Assembly (NCBI GenBank): GCA_900771365.1
Contig: CAAGNU010000086.1
Location: forward strand, 1 to 12,709
Source of the DNA: Bacteroidales bacterium
GTDB taxonomy: Bacteria; Bacteroidota; Bacteroidia; Bacteroidales; P3
Direction: 5' to 3'
DNA: 12,709 nt
This document shows, one piece after another, positions 6,634 through 12,709 of the stretch (position 1 is the stretch's first letter; every line of letters begins with the position of its first letter). The notes below the pieces were generated by a model that had not been told where the DNA came from, did not search any database, and saw nothing but the letters and a program-made list of their open reading frames with translations. Position numbers and translations under genes: made by a program.

Positions 6634-6712
6634 ATTCTCTTTATTCTAATTTATCGTTATACTAACGCAGAAAAAAGTTTGTTATTATATAAAAATAAAT
6701 TTTTTTTACGAT

Positions 6713-6750
6713 AGCGTGAGCGATATTATCGATACTATATGCGACACGCT
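6713..6750. repeat. Inverted repeat between two secreted-protein genes
   Basis: AGCGTG (6713-6718) pairs with CACGCT (6745-6750) around a 26-base A+T-rich loop that itself contains the palindrome TATCGATA. It lies in the 149-base spacer between the T9SS cargo gene and the small secreted-protein gene. On the minus strand it is followed by an A-run, not a T-run, so a standard intrinsic terminator for the upstream gene is not shown. Confidence 0.3.
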
Positions 6751-6782
6751 GCCCATCATCCAGAAGCAGACATCATATAATC

Positions 6783-8936
6783 CTACCGCAATATCACCAC
6801 TTGTCCTATTCGCGTAAGCCTGCTTTGGGGGTTGGATTTTGTTGTGTATCGGATGAGGTATGTATAGGAACCTGGCGGGCAGGGATGGCCTCTATAGATG
6901 CCATCCCATTGATCAGAAAGGTTGTCGGTGTAGTAGATGACGTCGCCCCAGCGGCTGAAGATGGTGAGGGAGAAGTCCTGAATGCCACGTCCGCAGACGA
7001 AAAAGCGGTTGTTGGTCTCGCGGTCGGGGGTAAAGACGTTGGGGATGAAGAGTCCCAAGGTGTCGGAGAAATCTGTGGTGTCAGAGTGGGGAGGCGTGAC
7101 GACAGAGTCCTCGACGATGAGGTGGAGCGTCACGAGGCTGTCGCATCCGTAGCGGGTGGAGAGAATGGCAGGGTAGTCGCCCGAAGCAGCGAGGGTCTGG
7201 TCGTGCCAAGTGTAGGTGTGTCCATAAGGAATGGTGTCGAACGCCTGGGTCTCAGCGGTGGGATGTACGGTGACGAGCATCCTCAAGGTGTCGGGGATGC
7301 GCTGGCAGAGAGAACGCTGGTAGAGGGCTGTGAGGCTGTATGTTCCGGAGTCTTCGTAAGCGTGGAAGATGGGAGAACCCTGACCCGTGGTACCGTCGCC
7401 AAAATCCCAAAGGGGGGCAGTGGCTGAGCTGAGGAAGAAGTCAGCGTCCTCCCCTTGACAAGCCTCTGAGGTGTCGTAAGTGGAGAACGGGGTCTCAATA
7501 GCCGCCCAGCCTGTGGCAACGGCTATGGCGGAGTGGTTCTTCAGGGTCACGGCATGAGCCTCGAAAGGTCCCAAAGCGTTATCCAGTCGGTGTGTCCCGC
7601 TGCTGATGCGGAAGCGGGCAAAGCTGTAGTCAGAATTGTAGGGCAGCACACTGAAGGCGGTGTCGATGGGGTTGCCGTCCAGCTTCATGCCCGCAACGCA
7701 GTCAGTGCGGGTGGCTATGCCGAGGAAATAGTGGGGGTAGAACGTCATGACAGGCATTCCCAAAACGATTTGTGCATGGTACGGAGCATCGTAAGAATAG
7801 AACATCGACTTGTCATACCACTGCTCCACAGGGCAGAGCGGATACATCGAGGGATCTCCGCTGTAGCTGCCAGGTGAGTTTTGGAGGGAGTCGGCACAGC
7901 CTATCTGTGCTCCTGTGAGGAAGACACATACCGAGATGGGCGACGAGCTTTCGAGCAGCGAGGCCACGTGGGAGGTGTCGATCGAAAATTCGTAGGTCTG
8001 CCCTTGGGACAAGGTGGTCAGCGAGTCGCCATCGAGGGTAACGCGGCAGTTGTCGCTCTGCGACACGAGGAGCACTCGGTCATTAAGCCTGTAGGGCGAC
8101 ACGGAGAGCACAAACGTCCTGCCCCAGTAATCGACGGGAGGCATCGAGGCATAGATTTGGTCAGCCGTCATTACGCCAATGGGGACGTAGGTGGTCGCAA
8201 CCCCTGTCTGCAAGGAAAAATGTCCGCCCGAGGGAGAGAATATGTGCCGCCCTGATGCGCTGGGATACCGCACCCGCAGCACTTCGCCTATCCGCAGCAG
8301 ATACTCCTGCTGCGGACTCAGTCCGTCGGGCGAATCCGCCACCACGAGGTGCACGCTGTCTTCGGTAGCCACGGCGAGGATTTCGGGCGAGTAGCCACCC
8401 ATGCCCTCATAGACGTTCGCCCAGTAGTCGCACCCCACCTTATCAACTGGCCACACCGATGTCATCTCGAACTCGCCGCTCTCGAAATCGGTGACAGTGT
8501 CCGCATTTATCGTGTTGGTGAGGGTATAGAGGGCTATCGTGTCGGTGCTGGACACATGGATGCCCTGGCGCACGGGGACGAGGGCGGGAGACATCAAGTC
8601 ATCGCCATGAGGCAGGGTGACGAACACCGCAGAGTCGGCGCGCAGATGCAGCAGGGTGGTGTCGGGATAGACCGGCACCGTACCATACGGCGTGGCGACG
8701 AAGGAAGTGGGTGCATGCGAAATCACCACGTCGCAGTCGTGCAAGGGCAGAATACACAGCTGGAACACATCGCGCTTGGGCGGATCCATGTTAGCCGTTG
8801 AGTGGCGGAGGAACCCCGTCCAAAACTCCGTTCCCAGCATACCCGATGCCTGTCCACAAGCGAAAATAGGCATCGTGAGCAGCATGGAGAGGATGCCACA
8901 GGAGAGAAGAATCGACCGTGTGCGATGGGCTTTCAT
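6783..8936 (-). CDS. T9SS type B sorted surface protein with IgGFc-binding-like and PKD domains
   Basis: This 717-residue exported protein has a signal peptide (about residues 1-30). The mature N-terminus, GTEFWTGFL (35-43), is the typical opening of IgGFc-binding-type N-terminal domains in Bacteroidetes adhesin-like proteins; strand-rich sequence follows to about 480. A PKD domain shows WDFGDGTTG (510-518) and HAYEDSGTYSLTA (525-537). A short module with YGHTYTWHDQTL and YGCDSLVTLHL (571-606) follows. The C-terminal 90 residues (FIPNVFTPD at 630-638, IFSRWGDVIYYT, WDGIYRGHPCPPGSYTYLI, GQVVILR) are the gliding-motility-associated C-terminal domain, the type B signal for the type IX secretion system. 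It is predicted to be moved across the outer membrane and held at the surface or released, with an adhesive or host-contact role inferred only from domains. The start is ATG at 8934-8936; the six-codon longer start at 8954 adds no signal-peptide feature. Confidence 0.85.
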   Translation of the reverse strand: MKAHRTRSILLSCGILSMLLTMPIFACGQASGMLGTEFWTGFLRHSTANMDPPKRDVFQLCILPLHDCDVVISHAPTSFVATPYGTVPVYPDTTLLHLRADSAVFVTLPHGDDLMSPALVPVRQGIHVSSTDTIALYTLTNTINADTVTDFESGEFEMTSVWPVDKVGCDYWANVYEGMGGYSPEILAVATEDSVHLVVADSPDGLSPQQEYLLRIGEVLRVRYPSASGRHIFSPSGGHFSLQTGVATTYVPIGVMTADQIYASMPPVDYWGRTFVLSVSPYRLNDRVLLVSQSDNCRVTLDGDSLTTLSQGQTYEFSIDTSHVASLLESSSPISVCVFLTGAQIGCADSLQNSPGSYSGDPSMYPLCPVEQWYDKSMFYSYDAPYHAQIVLGMPVMTFYPHYFLGIATRTDCVAGMKLDGNPIDTAFSVLPYNSDYSFARFRISSGTHRLDNALGPFEAHAVTLKNHSAIAVATGWAAIETPFSTYDTSEACQGEDADFFLSSATAPLWDFGDGTTGQGSPIFHAYEDSGTYSLTALYQRSLCQRIPDTLRMLVTVHPTAETQAFDTIPYGHTYTWHDQTLAASGDYPAILSTRYGCDSLVTLHLIVEDSVVTPPHSDTTDFSDTLGLFIPNVFTPDRETNNRFFVCGRGIQDFSLTIFSRWGDVIYYTDNLSDQWDGIYRGHPCPPGSYTYLIRYTTKSNPQSRLTRIGQVVILR

Positions 8937-9103
8937 ATTGATATATACGAACAAAAATGAATTTTATTTTTCCTTCTTATCCAAGATTTCTCATTACGGT
9001 GGGCTAAATATACCATTTATTGCATCGGCACAAAGCATATCAACCAACGGAATATATTAAGCATCAGCATTTTGACTTCAAACAGACAATCATAATCCAA
9101 TTG

Positions 9104-9111
9104 CAAATATA
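9104..9111 (-). promoter_or_regulatory. Bacteroidetes-type -7 element candidate for the T9SS cargo gene
   Basis: The minus strand reads TATATTTG, an exact match to the Bacteroidetes -7 consensus TAnnTTTG. A clear -33 TTTG at the usual spacing is not seen. The implied 5' leader would be about 160 bases. A second near-match, TATATTTA, lies closer to the gene near 9008-9015. Confidence 0.4.
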
Positions 9112-9279
9112 CACATTTTTTTTCATATATCATATCATTTTAACAAATATTTCAAGACCGCAGATAGGGGGTCAATAAGGACACCTTTTTTGCCTGCTTG
9201 CAGCCCTGCCCAAGCCAGACTTACAGGACAAGTGGAAGTCACTTTTTTCGCACATTTTCCGCCATCTCGCTTTTAACAT

Positions 9280-9376
9280 TTCAATCCTCCACCACAGCTC
9301 CGCTTTGGCTCCGCTCTCCGAGCGGAGCCAAAGCGGAGGTAAGGCGGAGCTATGGCGAAGCTACCCATGGATTGAA
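9280..9376. repeat. Nested palindrome with perfect 19-bp hairpin
   Basis: CTCCGCTTTGGCTCCGCTC (9298-9316) and its exact complement (9320-9338) are separated by only TCC. Outside this, TTCAATCC (9280-9287) and GGATTGAA (9369-9376) form an outer 8-bp inverted repeat. The 14-base direct repeat TTTTAACATTTCAA occurs at 9271-9284 and 9419-9432, bracketing the structure. A third pairing partner, GCGGAGCT (9344-9351), can compete for the left arm (AGCTCCGC, 9296-9303). The layout resembles a small mobile palindrome (REP or MITE-like) rather than a terminator, because neither side has a T-run and both genes diverge from it. Confidence 0.8.
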
Positions 9377-9559
9377 GTGAAACAAAATTTAACATATTTT
9401 AAATTTCAAATGCTTCAATTTTAACATTTCAAAAAGGGCATTTTTCAGCCTCTTCTGCATGGTCGAAAAGGGTCGCAAAAAGAGGCATCAGAAAATTAAA
9501 TCGCCTTATACAATAATCCAATATTTTTTGCGTTATATAAAAAAAATAATTTCTGCTTT

Positions 9560-11143
9560 ATGATAGACAACACCGGCACCCCCTTCAACGCCATCGCAGG
9601 TGACAAGCACCTCGGCATCCTCCCCTCTATGGCTAACCGTCACGGCCTCATCGCTGGCGCGACCGGCACGGGCAAGACCTGCACACTCCAAAACCTGGCC
9701 GAGACGTTCTCCGCCATGGGCGTCCCCGTGTTCGCCACCGACATCAAGGGCGACCTCTCCGGCGTGGCCAAGGCAGGCGGCGGCAACGAGCATTTCGATA
9801 AGAGCATCGCCGACAACAATCTGACGGCTTGCGGCTTCGGCTACAAGGAAAACCCCGTCTGTTTCTGGGACGTCTTTGGCCAGGCCGGACACCCGCTGCG
9901 CACCACCGTCTCCGAGATGGGCCCGATGCTCCTCTCCCGCATCCTCGACCTCAACGACACGCAGAGCGACGTCCTCTCCATGGTCTTCCGCATCGCCGAC
10001 GACCAAGGGCTCCTGCTCATCGACCTCAAGGACCTCCGCAAGATGCTCGAAGAGGTGGGCAACAACCGCGCACAATACACCACCTCCTACGGCAACATCT
10101 CCACGGCAACTATCGGCGCCATCCAGCGCGGCCTCCTCAGCCTTGAGGACCAGGGCGGCGACAAGTTCTTCGGCGAGCCGGCTATCGACATCTACGACTT
10201 CCTCCAAACCCGCGCCGGCCGTGGCGTCATCAACATCCTCGTGAGCGACAGCATCATCAATTCGCCCAAGGTCTATACCTCGTTCCTGCTCTATCTGCTG
10301 AGCGAACTGTACGAACAGCTGCCCGAGGTGGGCGACCTCGACAAGCCCAAGCTCGTCTTCTTCTTCGACGAGGCTCACCTGCTCTTCAACGGCATCAGCA
10401 AAGCCCTCCTCGAAAAAATTGAGCAGATGGTGCGACTCATCCGCTCCAAAGGCGTGGGCATCTATTTCTGCACACAAAACCCCATCGACATTCCCGACAC
10501 CGTGCTCGGCCAGCTCGGCAACCGCGTCCAGCACGCGCTCCGCGCCTATACCCCCCGCGACCAGAAGGCCGTGAAGGTGGCCGCCGAGACTTTCCGCGAG
10601 AACCCCGACTTCGATACCGCCACCGTTATCACCGAACTGGGCGTGGGCGAAGCCCTCGTCTCCTTCCTCGATGCCAAGGGCGTGCCCACCATGGTGGAAC
10701 GAGCCAAAGTGCTACCCCCCGAAGGCCAAGCCGGCGCCATCACCCTCGACGAGCGTCAGCAGATTATGCGCACCTCCATGGTCTTCGGCAAATACGACAA
10801 AATGGTCGATCGCGAGTCCGCATTCGAAATCCTGAGCGAACGCATCTCCAAAGCACAAAAAGAGAAAGCGCTGGCCCAGCAGCAGAAGGAGGAGGAGAAA
10901 CAACGCAAGGAGGAAGAGAAACTGCAACGCGAAGAAGAACGCAAGCTCGCCGCCGAAGAGCGCCAGCGCAAAGCCGCCGAACGCGAAGCCGCCGCAGCCG
11001 AACGCGCCCGCCAGCGCGAACGCGACAACAGCACCCTCGGCAGCATCAAGAAGATGGCCTCCACCAAAGCCAAACGCGAGCTCGTCAACACCGCCTTCAA
11101 ACTCGGCCGCGGCCTCCTCGGCTCCCTCCTCAAAGGCAAATGA
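9560..11143 (+). CDS. HerA/DUF853 (YjgR-like) ATPase with C-terminal coiled coil
   Basis: This 527-residue protein matches the DUF853/HerA C-terminal-like family typified by E. coli YjgR. The Walker A motif is GATGTGKT (33-40), preceded by the family phrase PSMANRHGLIAG. Walker B is LVFFFDE (265-271), followed by AHLLF. The sensor-like region IYFCTQNPIDIPDTVLGQLGNR (301-322) and the arginine in HALRAYTPRDQKA (325-337) fit a hexameric FtsK/HerA ATPase core. Residues 430-490 are a strongly charged Lys/Glu/Arg/Gln coiled coil, ending in a basic tail KRELVNTAFKLGRGLLGSLL like the YjgR C-terminus. A DNA-translocase-type role is inferred from the fold; the YjgR group has no established function. 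No NurA nuclease partner is nearby. The start is ATG at 9560, and no earlier ATG in frame is credible. Codon use is markedly G+C rich. Confidence 0.92.
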   Translation: MIDNTGTPFNAIAGDKHLGILPSMANRHGLIAGATGTGKTCTLQNLAETFSAMGVPVFATDIKGDLSGVAKAGGGNEHFDKSIADNNLTACGFGYKENPVCFWDVFGQAGHPLRTTVSEMGPMLLSRILDLNDTQSDVLSMVFRIADDQGLLLIDLKDLRKMLEEVGNNRAQYTTSYGNISTATIGAIQRGLLSLEDQGGDKFFGEPAIDIYDFLQTRAGRGVINILVSDSIINSPKVYTSFLLYLLSELYEQLPEVGDLDKPKLVFFFDEAHLLFNGISKALLEKIEQMVRLIRSKGVGIYFCTQNPIDIPDTVLGQLGNRVQHALRAYTPRDQKAVKVAAETFRENPDFDTATVITELGVGEALVSFLDAKGVPTMVERAKVLPPEGQAGAITLDERQQIMRTSMVFGKYDKMVDRESAFEILSERISKAQKEKALAQQQKEEEKQRKEEEKLQREEERKLAAEERQRKAAEREAAAAERARQRERDNSTLGSIKKMASTKAKRELVNTAFKLGRGLLGSLLKGK

Positions 11144-11229
11144 ATATTGAATAAGAAATAATGAATAATTAATAATGAGTAATGAGTGGGGCGGCAGCCA
11201 TTATTCATTATTCATTATTCAATATTATT
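11144..11229 (+). repeat. Hinge-centred palindromic element between the ATPase and lipoprotein genes
   Basis: It starts at the TGA stop of the ATPase gene: ATATTGAATAAG, then TAATGAATAAT and TAATGAG units, the hinge GGGCGGCAGCC (11189-11199), then ATTATTC units to 11229, seven bases before the next ATG. It is the only hinge copy on the plus-strand gene side and has the same orientation relative to its genes as most of the others. Confidence 0.85.
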
Positions 11230-11235
11230 AAGATT

Positions 11236-11985
11236 ATGCAGAATATCGTGAAGCTCCTGATAGGTGTGGCAGTATGCACAATGCTGCTGACGGGCTGCTC
11301 CATACAGATGCAGCAGCCGACGGTGAAGAATTACAAGCGTGTGCTGGCTATGGACAACCTCCGCCCTATCACGGTGGAACAGCTGAGGCAGATAATCGCC
11401 TCCGACACCACCCACTACAAGGTGGTGGTGATAACCAGCTCGTGCTGCCACTACTGCTCCACTGCCATGCGCGACACCTATCCTACGAAGATGGCGGAAT
11501 GCGACAGCAGCCGGGTACGCTGGATCTTTGTAGAGTATGACTACTCCTCGGCACAATATATGGATGCTGTGTTTGCCCAATATCATATCGACGGACCCAG
11601 GTATTGGATTAACGACACGCTGCCACAATATAGGACCTTGATGGCGAAGTCGATGTTCGAGATTGTCAAGAACACTTTCAAATATTGGGGACAGGACTTC
11701 TCGGCCATGGGTTACGATGTTTCCGACAACCGAATGGGGAACATCGTGAATGCCATTGTGCCACAACAGGAGCCTCTTTTCGCAATAGACGGCGTCCCAA
11801 CCACGCTGTTGCTCGACCCCCAAAACCGCATGAAATGCACGCGCCATATTGACGCGGGCGGAACATCAAGGCTGGAGCCTACCGACATTCGGGACATCAA
11901 AGTGCCTGTAACGGAATTGGACTTCGGGACAATCGACACGATAACCTCCACGCCACAAGTCTGCACCCCCGAAGGCTGCAACTAA
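11236..11985 (+). CDS. Thioredoxin-fold lipoprotein with a CHYC motif
   Basis: This 249-residue protein has a type II signal peptide: MQNIVKLLIGVAVCTM, lipobox LLTGC, with Cys21 as the lipidated residue. A thioredoxin-like fold follows: the strand YKVVVITSS runs into SSCCHYCSTAM, giving a redox-type CxxC at Cys71-His-Tyr-Cys74 (with Cys70 adjacent), and the cis-proline loop is GVPTTLLLD (Val187-Pro188-Thr189). The insert between them (about 100-175) is longer than in plain thioredoxin. It is predicted to sit on the periplasmic side of the inner or outer membrane and act in thiol-disulfide exchange; the partner is unknown. The tail ends VCTPEGCN with two more cysteines. The start is ATG at 11236, which places the lipobox correctly; the earlier in-frame ATG at 11182 would translate hinge DNA and bury the lipobox. 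Confidence 0.85.
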   Translation: MQNIVKLLIGVAVCTMLLTGCSIQMQQPTVKNYKRVLAMDNLRPITVEQLRQIIASDTTHYKVVVITSSCCHYCSTAMRDTYPTKMAECDSSRVRWIFVEYDYSSAQYMDAVFAQYHIDGPRYWINDTLPQYRTLMAKSMFEIVKNTFKYWGQDFSAMGYDVSDNRMGNIVNAIVPQQEPLFAIDGVPTTLLLDPQNRMKCTRHIDAGGTSRLEPTDIRDIKVPVTELDFGTIDTITSTPQVCTPEGCN

Positions 11986-12062
11986 CCCCGCACCAAAAAC
12001 ATCCAAAGGTACAATAAAACACCCGTCGAATGAATCGAATGAGTAGGATCTATCGAATACAC

Positions 12063-12124
12063 TTTTTCTCTATTTCATAATAAAGTCGTATCTTTTTTCT
12101 CTATTTCATAAAAAAGTCGTATCT
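12063..12124. repeat. 31-bp tandem duplication carrying a promoter element
   Basis: Positions 12063-12093 and 12094-12124 are two adjacent 31-base copies with a single difference (T at 12081, A at 12112). Each copy ends in GTCGTATCT, so each generates a TATCTTTK element with the bases that follow: TATCTTTT at 12089-12096 and TATCTTTG at 12120-12127. This places a second near-consensus promoter 31 bases upstream of the first. Confidence 0.9.
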
Positions 12125-12127
12125 TTG
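12120..12127 (+). promoter_or_regulatory. Bacteroidetes-type -7 element upstream of the 101-residue ORF
   Basis: TATCTTTG matches the TAnnTTTG consensus exactly and lies 25 bases before the ATG at 12153. A T-rich stretch at about 12093-12099 sits where a -33 element would be expected but is not a clean TTTG. This is the strongest promoter candidate on the plus strand. Confidence 0.55.
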
Positions 12128-12152
12128 CATTCTCAAATAGCAGTAAGCTTAC

Positions 12153-12458
12153 ATGACACACTGGAAAACACATACGCTCATCTTGCTATGTACCATAATG
12201 TTGGATACATACATGGGTGTGTTGTTCTACAGCAATGATTCCTCGGCGCAACCACAAAACGAGTGGAACGAGATTGAAGATGATATCGATTTTGATGTGC
12301 TACACCACATTTTATTGATGGATCTTGAAGGTGCTTGCGAGCTTCTTGTGCCGCTGCCCTCAGCGTCACGTGTGGTGTTTGCCGACTTTGTTTGTCCCGG
12401 CTTGGCCGCGGGCATTGTAATCTATTTCCCATTCCGAGGTCCTCCTATCATCGGATAA
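12153..12458 (+). CDS. Hypothetical 101-residue protein with hydrophobic N-terminus
   Basis: I do not recognise this protein. It opens with MTHWKTHTLILLCTIMLDTY, a hydrophobic stretch (about residues 8-26) that could be a signal anchor. An acidic segment follows, NEWNEIEDDIDFDVL (36-50), then a hydrophobic C-terminal half with VVFADFVCPGLAAGIVIYFPF. Support for it being real is an in-place promoter match 25 bases upstream, a good ATG and lack of any competing ORF. Against it are its small size, no known family and no conserved neighbour. It may be a small membrane-associated protein or a decayed remnant. Confidence 0.4.
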   Translation: MTHWKTHTLILLCTIMLDTYMGVLFYSNDSSAQPQNEWNEIEDDIDFDVLHHILLMDLEGACELLVPLPSASRVVFADFVCPGLAAGIVIYFPFRGPPIIG

Positions 12459-12709
12459 GTAATTGTCTGTATTTCTTATCACAATGAATGGGACGCTCTT
12501 CCGCCATATCGACGGTTTGCAGTAGTCCCTATGTATTACTTTCATCACTTATCTGATTTAAACAATGAAACGATTTTTTCTTATCAATATAATAAATGAT
12601 TATCCGCATTGTACCGAAGCATAGGTTCTGTGCTTGAAAGTAGGCTTGTATGACGTCGCGGCCAAAACAATCCTATCAAACATCCTATCTCCGAAATACA
12701 TTCTGTTGA
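12459..12709. other. No supported gene
   Basis: This is A+T-moderate sequence without a hinge repeat. A 19-codon ORF starts at 12565 (MKRFFLIN..., stop TAG); its first residues resemble a signal-peptide start but it ends at once, so it could be the remnant of an exported-protein gene or chance. No terminator hairpin or promoter match was found. Confidence 0.5.

Larger units (their letters stand above)
8937..9559. other. Divergent intergenic region, 623 bases, no gene
   Basis: This lies between the divergently transcribed T9SS cargo gene and the HerA-like ATPase gene. I see no credible ORF. It holds a promoter candidate for the minus-strand gene (9104-9111), an A+T-rich stretch around 9110-9155, a G+C-rich perfect hairpin (9298-9338) inside a longer repeat unit, and an A+T-rich approach to the ATPase start. 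Upstream of the ATPase, TATTTTTTG (9522-9530) is one base longer than the TAnnTTTG consensus and could be its -7 element, but this is weak. Confidence 0.7.

Noticed and set aside
7881..8801. Plus-strand ORFs opposite the T9SS cargo gene
   Set aside because: They have no recognisable motifs, overlap each other, and lie antisense to a protein with clear PKD and T9SS sorting domains.
9533..10534. A 333-residue minus-strand ORF opposite the HerA-like ATPase gene
   Set aside because: It is the mirror of a G+C-rich coding frame: rich in Val, Glu, Ala and Asp without any domain, and the plus strand has clear Walker A and B motifs.
12565..12624. A 19-codon ORF starting MKRFFLIN
   Set aside because: It is too short to support; only its first residues resemble a signal peptide, and it stops at TAG.

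Overview
The window reads as chromosomal DNA of a member of the Bacteroidales, most likely Prevotella-like. The reasons are a T9SS type B (gliding-motility-type) C-terminal sorting domain, a small secreted protein of a Bacteroidales paralogous family, promoter motifs of the Bacteroidetes type (TAnnTTTG), and no recognisable Shine-Dalgarno sequences. Base composition varies by gene: the HerA-like ATPase gene is clearly G+C rich, while a small four-helix-bundle gene and the intergenic spacers are A+T rich. No rRNA, tRNA, CRISPR array, transposase or integrase is seen.

Positions 1-5855 hold seven genes, all on the minus strand and read from high to low coordinates: a YggS-type PLP-homeostasis protein, a YitT-family membrane protein, ribulose-phosphate 3-epimerase, an RlmI-type rRNA methyltransferase, a four-helix-bundle (S23/IVP-like) protein, GTP cyclohydrolase I and a LolA-like periplasmic lipoprotein carrier. 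These are mostly housekeeping functions and do not form one obvious pathway. Positions 5935-8936 (minus strand) encode two exported proteins: a small secreted protein of unknown function and a large T9SS cargo protein with an IgGFc-binding-like N-terminus and a PKD domain. A 623-base divergent spacer follows. It holds a promoter candidate for the T9SS cargo gene and a perfect 19-bp hairpin. On the plus strand come a HerA/DUF853 (YjgR-like) ATPase with a charged C-terminal coiled coil, a thioredoxin-fold lipoprotein, and a weakly supported 101-residue ORF behind a duplicated promoter segment. The last 250 bases hold no gene I can support.

The most unusual content is between the genes. Eight copies of an 11-base G+C-rich hinge, consensus RGRCGGNNGCC (mostly GGGCGGNNGCC), lie in intergenic spacers. 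In most copies the hinge sits at the centre of a long imperfect palindrome whose arms are short tandem units: heptamers such as TAATGAA/TAATGAG or GTGAATT on one side and their complements on the other. The arms start exactly at or within the upstream gene's stop codon and run almost to the next start codon. The hinge is constant while the arms change between spacers (A+T heptamers, GTGAAYT heptamers, GATTTGAA octamers, or an 80-bp triple-hairpin module that flanks lolA on both sides). The four-helix-bundle gene sits inside one arm of such an element. I do not recognise this repeat family from memory. It is the best candidate here for something undescribed.
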